Notes: generated by a model from the sequence alone, not told the origin. A DNA stretch of 7,129 nucleotides from JACDAS01 sp046262415 (GCA_046262415.1 JBHEMU010000076.1:1-7129), one strand, 5' to 3'; positions 1 through 6,819 are shown, counted from the first letter of the stretch. Numbers and translations: made by a program.

Positions 1-1134
1 CCGCTCCATGTCGCAGAACCACTGCAGCGAGATCAGCGGCTCGATGCGCCGTCCCGAGCGGTGGGAGTGCGGGACGTCGTGGACGTAGGGCTCCGTCCCG
101 GAGACCAGGCCCTCCTCGCGCAGCGCCGCGACCACCGCGTCGCGCGCCTCGTCGACGTCGAGCCCGGCGAAGCGCGGCCCGGCGGCCTCGGTCATGCGCC
201 CGTCCTCGCCGATCACCGTGACCTCCTCGAGCCGGTGCTGGCGTCCGAGCTCGAAGTCGTTGGGATCGTGCCCGGGCGTGATCTTGAGCGCGCCCGTCCC
301 GAACTCCGGGTCGACATAGGGATCGGCGATGATCTTCAGCCGGCGACCGAGCAGTGGCAGGATCGCGGTCTCGCCAACGAGCCGGGTGTAGCGCTCGTCG
401 TCGGGGTTGACCGCGATCGCCGTGTCGGCGAGCATGGTCTCGGGCCGGACGGTGGCGACCGTGATCGAACCCGAGCCCGAGGCCAGCGGGTAGTCGATCG
501 AGTACAGGGTGTCGCGGACCTCGCGCTGCTCCACCTCGAGGTCGGAGATGGCCGATGCGGTGCCCGGGTCCCAGTTGACCGGGTAGCTGCCCCGGTAGAT
601 CAGGCCCTTCTCGAACAGGGCCACGAACACGTGGGCCACCGCGCGCGCGTAGCCCTCGTCCATGGTGAAGCGCTCATCCGCGTAGTCGGCCGACGCGCCC
701 AGGCGCTTGAACTGCTCGACGATCTCCGAGCCGTAGCGCTCACGCCATTGCCACACGCGCTCGACGAAGGCCTCGCGGCCGATCTCCTGACGGCTCGTGC
801 CCTCCTCGCGCAGCGCCTTCTCGACCTGGACCTGGGTCCCGATGCCGGCGTGGTCGGTCCCGAAGATCCACTTCGTCTGCCGTCCGCGCATGCGGTTGAG
901 GCGCACGAGGGCGTCCTGTATCGAGCCGTTCAGGGCGTGGCCCAGGTGCAACGCGCCGGTCACGTTGGGTGGCGGGATGGCGATCGAGAAGGAGGCGGTC
1001 TCTCCCCCGCCGGCCGTCGCCGGCTCGGGATGGAAGATTCCCCCCTCCTCCCAGCGCGCGAAGACGCGCCGCTCGACCTCCGCGGGCTCGTAGCGCGTGC
1101 GCTCGCGGAGCTCGTCGGGTCGGTCGGAGGGCAT
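1..1134 (-). CDS. valS: Valyl-tRNA synthetase, N-terminal part (runs off left edge)
   Basis: Cytoplasmic class I aminoacyl-tRNA synthetase that charges tRNA-Val with valine using ATP. I read 378 in-frame codons from the ATG at 1134; full-length family members are usually about 850-950 residues, so the KMSKS region and anticodon-binding domain lie outside the window. The class I signature is PPPNVTGALHLGHAL, with HLGH at residues 63-66, followed by GTDHAGIGTQ at 92-101. The NWDPGTASAISDLEVE stretch (residues 187-202) leads into the CP1 editing domain, which shows TVRPETMLADTAIAVNP (228-244) and then GTGALKITPGHDPNDFE. These are close matches to bacterial ValRS and separate it from IleRS and LeuRS. 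The ATG is preferred because homology begins just after it and an in-frame upstream alternative is not evident. No Shine-Dalgarno sequence precedes it. It is divergent from the c-di-GMP gene. Confidence 0.96.
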   Translation of the reverse strand, partial: MPSDRPDELRERTRYEPAEVERRVFARWEEGGIFHPEPATAGGGETASFSIAIPPPNVTGALHLGHALNGSIQDALVRLNRMRGRQTKWIFGTDHAGIGTQVQVEKALREEGTSRQEIGREAFVERVWQWRERYGSEIVEQFKRLGASADYADERFTMDEGYARAVAHVFVALFEKGLIYRGSYPVNWDPGTASAISDLEVEQREVRDTLYSIDYPLASGSGSITVATVRPETMLADTAIAVNPDDERYTRLVGETAILPLLGRRLKIIADPYVDPEFGTGALKITPGHDPNDFELGRQHRLEEVTVIGEDGRMTEAAGPRFAGLDVDEARDAVVAALREEGLVSGTEPYVHDVPHSHRSGRRIEPLISLQWFCDMER

Positions 1135-1141
1135 CGTCCAC

Positions 1142-1147
1142 AGTCTA
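1142..1147 (-). promoter_or_regulatory. Candidate -10 box of valS (near-leaderless start)
   Basis: On the minus strand TAGACT lies 7 nt upstream of the valS ATG, fitting the TANNNT form of actinobacterial -10 elements. At that distance transcription would start at or within one or two bases of the ATG, consistent with a leaderless mRNA and with the lack of a Shine-Dalgarno sequence. No convincing -35 hexamer sits 16-18 bp upstream. The call is inference from position and motif only. Confidence 0.4.
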
Positions 1148-1174
1148 CGTGCGGCGCGGAGGTTGGCCCGCTCG

Positions 1175-1188
1175 TGACCCGGGGGTCA
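1175..1188. promoter_or_regulatory. 14-bp palindrome in the divergent promoter region (possible operator)
   Basis: TGACCC-GG-GGGTCA is a perfect 6-bp inverted repeat with a 2-bp centre. It lies between the divergent valS and c-di-GMP genes, and its right arm overlaps the first bases (TCA) of the sigma28-like -35 element. A dimeric regulator bound there could block that promoter. No regulator is identifiable from the window, and a 6-bp arm in GC-rich DNA could be chance. Confidence 0.3.
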
Positions 1189-1213
1189 AGTTTCAACCGA
1201 TTTCGGCCGACAC
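1186..1213 (+). promoter_or_regulatory. Sigma28 (FliA/SigD)-like promoter upstream of the GGDEF/HD-GYP gene
   Basis: TCAAGTTT (1186-1193), a 12-bp spacer, then GCCGACAC (1206-1213). The enterobacterial FliA consensus is TAAAGTTT-N11-GCCGATAA, and SigD of Bacillus uses TAAA-N14-16-GCCGATAT. The match is 7 of 8 in the -35 and 6 of 8 in the -10, with a spacer one base longer than FliA but within the SigD range. Transcription would start near 1220, giving a leader of roughly 60 nt before the start codon at 1279. This suggests co-expression with flagellar or chemotaxis genes, which are not in this window. Confidence 0.55.
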
Positions 1214-1264
1214 AAGCCCTGTTCGTGCCCACGGAAGGGCGCGGAGGCGCCAACGAGCCCGCAG

Positions 1265-1270
1265 AGAGGA
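1265..1270 (+). promoter_or_regulatory. Ribosome binding site that favours the GTG start at 1279
   Basis: The purine run AGAGGA ends 8 nt before the GTG at 1279-1281, a normal Shine-Dalgarno spacing. The in-frame ATG at 1270-1272 overlaps the last base of this run, so it cannot use it properly. This decides the start for GTG 1279 over ATG 1270, which would add only three residues (MAP). Confidence 0.5.
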
Positions 1271-1278
1271 TGGCCCCA

Positions 1279-3504
1279 GTGAAGTTCGAAAAGCTCAGCC
1301 CGCTCAGAACGCTCAGGCTCCGGGTCGGGCTGATCGTCCTCGTCGTAATCGCGGCGCTCGCCGTCTTCACCACCCAGTACTTCAGTCAGCGCCTGACGGA
1401 CTCCTACCGAGAGGCTGGGCGCGCTCAGCTCGGGGCGATCGCCAGCCTGTGGGACGACTCCTTCCGGATCAAGCAGCTCCGCCATCCGGAGGGCATTCAG
1501 CGGCGGATCAACGCGCTGCGCGAGAAGAACGACACCCTGCACAAGCTCTCGGTCTCCTGGCACGATCCCGCCGGAGGGACGTGGCTCGTGCAGAGCGGTC
1601 ACGAGCACGATCCCGACGGGACAAAGCGGGACGTGACCGGCGCGGTGAGCCGGGCGGAGAGCCAGGCGAACCCAGCTCCCATCGACGAGGACAACTTCCG
1701 CTATCACGAGGTCAACGCCGCCGACGGCGCGCACTGCGGCGAGCTCAACTATCCCCTGCGTCGCTTCCACGAGGGGCGGCGCCAGGTCGTCGGGGCGCTC
1801 GAGCTGCACTACGACCTCAAGCAGCTCGACGAGTCGCTGGCGGCCGACAAGAGGACGCTTACCATTGCGAGCGCGCTCGCCGCCGCGACCGCCGCAATCC
1901 TGATCAGCCTCCTGCTCTCCCGAGCCGTGCTGAGCCCGCTCGACCGCCTGCGCGCCGCGACTCGCCGGATCGGTGGAGGCGAGGTGGCGGCCCGCCTCAA
2001 CTGGAAGCGCAGAGACGAGATCGGAGCGCTCGCGCGCGACTTCGACCGCATGGCCGCCGAGCTCCAGACCGCCCATAGCCACCTCGAGGAGCTCGCCCTG
2101 ACCGATCCGCTCACCGGCCTGCTCAACCACCGTGCCTTCCAGGAGCGCATGCGCCAGGAGCTTCGGCGTGCCGAGCGGGAGGCCTACGCAGTGTCGGTCG
2201 TCGCCCTCGACGTCGACAACTTCAAGCAGATCAACGATCGCTGGGGCCACGCCGCGGGCGACCAGGTGCTGCGTGCGCTGGCCACCTCGATTCGCGGCGA
2301 GCTGCGCCCGAGCGACGTCTGCGGTCGGGTGGGCGGCGACGAGTTCATGCTCGCCATCGCCCGCGCGGGGTTCGAGCGCACCGAGCAGATCGTCGACCGG
2401 CTGCGCCAGCGCATCGCCTCGATGCAGTTCGGCCCGGCAGGCGAGCGCGTGACCCTCAGCGTCGGCATCTCCGAGTTCCCCCGCCACTCCCTCTCTCAGG
2501 AGGAGCTCATGCACCTCGCCGACGGGGCGATGTACTGGGCCAAGTCGAACGGTCGCAACCGGACCTTCGTCTACACCTCCGACTCCGACTTCGCCCTTTC
2601 TGCCCAGGAGGCCGCCGACCGCGTCGCCCGGGAGGGGCTCGTCAACACCGTCCACGCGCTCGCCAAGGCGGTGGACGCCAAGGACGGCTACACGGCCACG
2701 CACTCGCAGCGGGTCGCCCGTTACGCTGCGGAGCTCGCCTCCGCCGCTGAGCTCGACGGCGGGCGGGTCGAGAAGGTGCGCACCGCCGGGATCCTGCACG
2801 ACGTCGGCAAGATCGGCATCTCCGACGTGCTGCTGCTCCAGCCGAGCGCGCTGAGCGAGGAGCAGTTCGCGGTCATGCGCCGCCACTCCGAGCTCGGCCG
2901 CGACATCATCGCGGGAGCCGGCATGGACGACATCGGACGCTTTGTGCTCCACCTGCACGAGCGCTGGGATGGGCGCGGCTACCCCGAGGGGATCGCCGGC
3001 GAGCAGATCCCGCTCGAGAGTCGCATCCTCCACGTCGCCGACGCGCTCGAAGCCATGACCTCCTCGCGCGTCTACCGCAAGCCGCTGGGGCTTCAGAACG
3101 CGCTCGGCGAGATCGAGAAGCACGCCGGCACCCAGTTCGACCCCGAGCTGGCCGAGCTGATGGTCGAGCTCGTGCGCTCGGGCCGGCTCGAGGTGGGCAA
3201 CCAGGAGGAGCAGGAGAATTTCGACGTGCTGTCCCTGCGCGGAAGCTCGACGGGCGCCATGGCCCCCAGCGAGGGCAGGGGCGCGACGGGCGATTACGCC
3301 CCTCCGGCCGGCGGGCTTCTCGGCGGTGTGGACTCGGCGAACGGCGACGGGGCCGGCGCGGCGAACCCCAACGGAGCGATGGTCGCCCTCGAGGAGGCGG
3401 CCACCACCGCACTCGACGGCGCGGTCGACGGCGTCGGCCACGGCGATGGCGACAGCGCGTCGACGTCGGCCGCGGGCGGCGACGCCGGCGCCCGGCCGGG
3501 CTAG
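1279..3504 (+). CDS. Membrane-bound GGDEF and HD-GYP cyclic-di-GMP signalling protein
   Basis: A 741-residue protein predicted to make, and possibly hydrolyse, c-di-GMP at the inner face of the membrane. Order: TM1 about 16-35; extracytoplasmic sensor about 37-193, family not recognised; TM2 about 195-218; HAMP about 215-268; GGDEF about 271-430; HD-GYP about 455-634; Gly/Ala/Asp-rich tail 635-741. The cyclase has DxDxFKxxNDxxGH (D311, N319, D320, H324), an exact GGDEF at 352-356, and an inhibitory RxxD site (R343-D346) exactly five residues before it. The HD-GYP part has H475, HD at 507-508 with K511, H536 and DGRGYP. However, the usual HHE reads L559-H560-E561, with H558 just before, so phosphodiesterase activity is uncertain. 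Second-shell variants include DALEAM (588-593) in place of the common DxxDA. Start chosen as GTG from ribosome-site spacing; ATG 1270 is the alternative. A sigma28-like promoter lies upstream and the redox fusion gene begins 35 bp downstream. Confidence 0.93.
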   Translation: MKFEKLSPLRTLRLRVGLIVLVVIAALAVFTTQYFSQRLTDSYREAGRAQLGAIASLWDDSFRIKQLRHPEGIQRRINALREKNDTLHKLSVSWHDPAGGTWLVQSGHEHDPDGTKRDVTGAVSRAESQANPAPIDEDNFRYHEVNAADGAHCGELNYPLRRFHEGRRQVVGALELHYDLKQLDESLAADKRTLTIASALAAATAAILISLLLSRAVLSPLDRLRAATRRIGGGEVAARLNWKRRDEIGALARDFDRMAAELQTAHSHLEELALTDPLTGLLNHRAFQERMRQELRRAEREAYAVSVVALDVDNFKQINDRWGHAAGDQVLRALATSIRGELRPSDVCGRVGGDEFMLAIARAGFERTEQIVDRLRQRIASMQFGPAGERVTLSVGISEFPRHSLSQEELMHLADGAMYWAKSNGRNRTFVYTSDSDFALSAQEAADRVAREGLVNTVHALAKAVDAKDGYTATHSQRVARYAAELASAAELDGGRVEKVRTAGILHDVGKIGISDVLLLQPSALSEEQFAVMRRHSELGRDIIAGAGMDDIGRFVLHLHERWDGRGYPEGIAGEQIPLESRILHVADALEAMTSSRVYRKPLGLQNALGEIEKHAGTQFDPELAELMVELVRSGRLEVGNQEEQENFDVLSLRGSSTGAMAPSEGRGATGDYAPPAGGLLGGVDSANGDGAGAANPNGAMVALEEAATTALDGAVDGVGHGDGDSASTSAAGGDAGARPG

Positions 3505-3522
3505 TCCCGAGCCGTCTCGGAC
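3504..3522 (+). other. Small hairpin between the two plus-strand genes
   Basis: CCGAG-CCGT-CTCGG forms a 5-bp stem with a 4-base loop, extendable by a GT/AC pair across one bulged C. It begins at the last base of the stop codon at 3502-3504. There is no T tract, so it is a poor intrinsic terminator. It could attenuate or process the transcript between the c-di-GMP gene and the redox gene, or be chance. Confidence 0.2.
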
Positions 3523-3539
3523 GAGCCACCGCCACCCCT

Positions 3540-6500
3540 ATGAGCGCGGCTGAGAAAAAGGTCGAGAGCCGCGAGCGAGCGTCTCCGAGCGCCGCGCGCG
3601 ACGCGGCGAGGTACCTCGAGTTGCGCGTGCGGCGCCCGGCCAGCGTCTGGCCGGTTCTACGGCTCGCGAGCGTGACGGCTGCCGGTGCGCTCTGCGTCGC
3701 GCTCGTGCTGAGCCCGCGCGCGGGGCTGTTCGTCTTCTGGTCGCTCCTCGTTCCGCTCCTGCCCCTCTTCTTCCTGCTCGCCCCCGGGCTGTGGCGCAAT
3801 CTGTGTCCGATGGCCGCCGCCAACCAGGTGCCGCGCATCTCAGGCCTGACCCGCGGGCTCCCGCTTCCCCGCTGGCTCGAGCGCCACGGCTATGCCGTCG
3901 CGGCTCTGCTCTTCATCGGCCTCGCGACGAGCCGCAAGCTCGGTCTCGAAGACAGCGGCGTCGCGGTGGCGGCGCTCGTGGGCGGCTCGGTCCTGCTGGC
4001 CGCGGTCGGAGGCGCGATCTTTCGAGGCAAGAGCGCCTTCTGCGGCGGCATCTGCCCGCTTCGTCCGACTCAGGGGCTGTTCGGTCAGACGCCGGCGATC
4101 AAGGTCGCGCCGACCCACTGCCGTCCGTGCGTCGGTTGCACTCCCAACTGCACCGACCTCAAGCCCTCGGGCGCCTTCGTCGCCGAGCTCGACGACCCCG
4201 ATCCCTTCCGCGGTGCCTACCGCCGGCTGTTCGCCGGCACCCTCCCCGGTTTCACGCTGGCCTTCTTCACGGCGCCCGCGATCGAGAGCGTCGGCTTCCC
4301 TGCCGTCCTCGGGCAGCTCGCCGCCTTCTCCCTGGCGAGCCTCGGGGCGTTCTTCGTACTCGATCAGCTCGCGGCCCGGGCGGCGCCGGAGGCCACCACG
4401 GCGGTCTTCGCGGCTACCGCGTTCGGTCTCTTCTACTGGTTCCAGGTGCCCGTCGTCGCGGGCGCGGTGGCCGAGCTACTCGGCGGGGAGCCGCCGGCGT
4501 GGGCGGTCTGGGAAGGCCGCATCGGCCTTGCGGCACTCGCGCTCGCCTGGCTCGGCCTGACCCTGCGCAAGCAGGGCGGCCTCGCGCGGACCCAGGGCAC
4601 GGCGATCGCGCTGCCGCTCGCGCCGGCCGCGCCGGACGAGACCCCCGATCCCCCGGCGGCAGCTCCCGACCCTCCGGCAGACGTGCCCGATCGTTCGAAG
4701 AGCCCCCCGCCCGCCACCGCGGCCACCCGGCGTGCCCCCGCGCGCCCTGCGCGTCCCCGAGCGGCCGCGTCGCCGATTCCTCCCCCGGCCGCGCCGCCGG
4801 CGGCCGTCGCGGCCGTCCCGCCGGCGCCCGTCGCACCTCCGCTCGAGTCGCCCGCGGGCGTCCGCGTCGACGTGAGTCCGGCGGCCGTGGCGCGGCCGAC
4901 CGCGGGCGATCCCCCCGTACCGATCCCCGACCGCCGCTCGCCCGAGCCGCGCGACCGCCGCGCCGCCAGGCGATCCGGAGGCGATCGGCGCGCTGCCCGC
5001 TTCTCGGTCACGGTCCAGCCGGAGGGCCGGGTGCTCGACGCCGCGTCCGGCTCAAGCCTGCTCGACGCCTGCCGCGCCGCCGACCTCCCGATCGAGGCGG
5101 GCTGCCAGATGGGCGTGTGCGGCAACGACCCCATCTACGTCCTCGAAGGCGCCCACGGCCTCTCGCCGCCAGGACCAGACGAGCGGGCCACACTCGAGCG
5201 TCTGGGACTCCCCAACCACGCGCGCATGGCGTGCGCCGCCCGCGTCCTCGGCAACGTCGTCGTCTCGTTCGAGGCCGGCGTCGCGCCCGCGCCGGCGACG
5301 GCGACCAAGCCACCGGCGGCGGCGACCGAAGCGACCGAGCGGTCGCGACGGGTCCGAACCGCGGCCAGCAAGGCCCCGACTGCCACCGGCCCCGCGGTCG
5401 GTCGCGTGGTCATCCTCGGCAACGGCATCGCCGGGGTCACGGCCGCCGACCACGTCCGGCGCCAGCATCCCGACTGCGAGCTCACGCTCGTAGCCGACGA
5501 GCGCCACGACTTCTACAACCGGACGAGCGTCTCGCGCCTGATCTACTCCCGTGCGGGCATGAGCGGGATGTACCTGCTGCCCCCGGCCTGGTACGCGGAC
5601 CGTAAGATCGCCACGTGGCTCAACACACGGGCCGTGCGCATCGACCGCCCCGGCCGGCGCGTGATGCTCGGCACCGGCGAGGAGGTGAGCTACGACCGGC
5701 TCGTTCTCGCCACCGGCAGCCGCTCCCGGATCCCGCCGATCGAGGGGCTCGGGCTCGAGGGCGCCTTCTCCCTCCGCGGAGCCGACGACGCGATGCTGCT
5801 GCGCGGTTACGCGCAGCGCCACGGCGCGCGCCGAGCGGTGATCCTTGGTGGGGGCGTGCTCGGCCTAGAGGCCGCCGACGCTGCGCGCAAGCTCGGCCTC
5901 GAAGCCACGATCGTGGAGCTGTCGGACCGGCTCTCCCCCGTCCAGCTAGACGCCGGCGCGGCTAGCCTGCTCCAGCGCGAAGTCGAGTCCCGCGGGATCG
6001 AGGTCCTGCTCGGCCGCAGCGTGGCGTCGGTGTTGGGAGAGGACGGCCGCGTCGCCGGGGTCACGCTCGACGACGGGATCCGCCGCGACGCGGAGATCTT
6101 GATCGTCTGCACGGGCGTCGTTCCGAACCTCGAGCTCGCCCGCGACGCCGGGCTGGACGTCGGCCGCGGCGTAACCGTCGACGACAACATGCGCACGAGC
6201 GACGAGGCCATCTTCGCGGCGGGCGACGTGGCCGAGCACGCCGGCCGCATCTACGGCCACTGGCCGGCCGCCGTCGAGCAGGCCGAGGTCGCCGCCGTCA
6301 ACGCCATCGGCGGTCGCCGGCTGTACACGGGGTCGCTCATTGCCACGCACCTGAAGGTGACCAACGTCGACCTGACGTCCATCGGCCGCCCGCACTCGGA
6401 GCCCGACGACCTCGAGATCGCACTCACCGACGAGGCCGCAGGCCGCTACCGCAAGCTCGTCCTCAAGGACGGTCGAATCGCCGGGGCGATCCTGCTCGGT

Positions 6501-6728
6501 CACCCCTCGGACGCCGGCGCGGTGTTCGCCGCCGCGCGGGAGGGCCGCGACCTGAGCGGCTACGTCGACTCGCTCTCGCGGGGTGACTGGGAGGTTCTCG
6601 TCGATCCGTCGTTCGAACAGGCCGTCTCGGCTACGGCACGGCGTGTTGAGCCCGCGAGCGGGGCGGCGTCCTCGAACGGCGCGGGGTCGTCGAAGGGTGG
6701 TCGGGTCGTCGAGAGGGACCACACGTGA
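3540..6728 (+). CDS. Membrane polyferredoxin / [2Fe-2S] ferredoxin / NirB-like FAD-NAD(P)H oxidoreductase fusion
   Basis: A 1062-residue redox protein predicted to carry electrons from NAD(P)H to membrane Fe-S clusters; the final acceptor is unknown. Module 1 (about 36-345) has eight likely helices and resembles the NapH/NosR/CcoG (Fer4_5-type) ferredoxins: C89-P, C168xxxC172-P, and CxxCxxCxxxC at C194, C197, C200, C204, a [4Fe-4S] motif. With an N-in topology all these cysteines and the C-terminus are cytoplasmic. A Pro/Ala-rich linker spans about 349-485. Module 2 (about 487-580) is a plant-type ferredoxin with C522, C527 and C565, but D530 where the third Cys is expected. After a second linker, module 3 (621 to about 1023) has FAD GNGIAG (627-632), ATGS (724-727), NAD GGGVLG (770-775) with E793 suggesting NADH, and AAGD (893-896). 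Its YNRTSVSRL and C-terminal HLKVTNVDLTSIG resemble NirB; the sirohaem domain is absent. No CxxC redox disulfide is present. No ribosome site precedes the ATG; the 35-bp gap suggests cotranscription with the upstream gene. Confidence 0.9.
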   Translation: MSAAEKKVESRERASPSAARDAARYLELRVRRPASVWPVLRLASVTAAGALCVALVLSPRAGLFVFWSLLVPLLPLFFLLAPGLWRNLCPMAAANQVPRISGLTRGLPLPRWLERHGYAVAALLFIGLATSRKLGLEDSGVAVAALVGGSVLLAAVGGAIFRGKSAFCGGICPLRPTQGLFGQTPAIKVAPTHCRPCVGCTPNCTDLKPSGAFVAELDDPDPFRGAYRRLFAGTLPGFTLAFFTAPAIESVGFPAVLGQLAAFSLASLGAFFVLDQLAARAAPEATTAVFAATAFGLFYWFQVPVVAGAVAELLGGEPPAWAVWEGRIGLAALALAWLGLTLRKQGGLARTQGTAIALPLAPAAPDETPDPPAAAPDPPADVPDRSKSPPPATAATRRAPARPARPRAAASPIPPPAAPPAAVAAVPPAPVAPPLESPAGVRVDVSPAAVARPTAGDPPVPIPDRRSPEPRDRRAARRSGGDRRAARFSVTVQPEGRVLDAASGSSLLDACRAADLPIEAGCQMGVCGNDPIYVLEGAHGLSPPGPDERATLERLGLPNHARMACAARVLGNVVVSFEAGVAPAPATATKPPAAATEATERSRRVRTAASKAPTATGPAVGRVVILGNGIAGVTAADHVRRQHPDCELTLVADERHDFYNRTSVSRLIYSRAGMSGMYLLPPAWYADRKIATWLNTRAVRIDRPGRRVMLGTGEEVSYDRLVLATGSRSRIPPIEGLGLEGAFSLRGADDAMLLRGYAQRHGARRAVILGGGVLGLEAADAARKLGLEATIVELSDRLSPVQLDAGAASLLQREVESRGIEVLLGRSVASVLGEDGRVAGVTLDDGIRRDAEILIVCTGVVPNLELARDAGLDVGRGVTVDDNMRTSDEAIFAAGDVAEHAGRIYGHWPAAVEQAEVAAVNAIGGRRLYTGSLIATHLKVTNVDLTSIGRPHSEPDDLEIALTDEAAGRYRKLVLKDGRIAGAILLGHPSDAGAVFAAAREGRDLSGYVDSLSRGDWEVLVDPSFEQAVSATARRVEPASGAASSNGAGSSKGGRVVERDHT

Positions 6729-6777
6729 GAAACGGCGCAGCGCGGGCGAGGGCAGGGACGAGCAGCGTCGCGGGCGA

Positions 6778-6819
6778 CCACCACCCCGGCTAGGCATGCG
6801 GACCGCGGCGGGTTGGTGG
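6778..6819 (+). terminator. Imperfect stem-loop after the redox fusion gene (possible terminator)
   Basis: CCACCACCCCG (6778-6788) pairs with CGGGTTGGTGG (6809-6819) over 11 positions with one C-T mismatch, leaving a 20-nt loop. It lies 50 nt past the stop codon of the redox gene. No T tract follows, as is common for hairpin terminators in high-GC actinobacteria, so the call rests on the stem and its position alone. Confidence 0.3.

Noticed and set aside
61..1278. In-frame open extension upstream of the c-di-GMP gene on the plus strand (frame open from 61).
   Set aside because: It is exactly antisense to valS, whose protein motifs are unmistakable. The start at 1279 has a ribosome site and matches the first membrane segment.
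1186..3441. 751-codon open frame on the minus strand opposite the c-di-GMP gene.
   Set aside because: Antisense shadow produced by high GC content. The plus strand carries conserved GGDEF and HD-GYP motifs, and the minus product has no recognisable domain.
3791..5605. 604-codon open frame on the plus strand inside the redox gene.
   Set aside because: Arg/Pro/Ala-rich out-of-frame shadow with no domain; the other frame holds all the Fe-S and FAD motifs.
5397..6728. Annotating the FAD module as an assimilatory nitrite reductase large subunit (nirB).
   Set aside because: Only the FAD/NAD part resembles NirB. The sirohaem and [4Fe-4S] catalytic domains are absent, so nitrite reduction is not supported.
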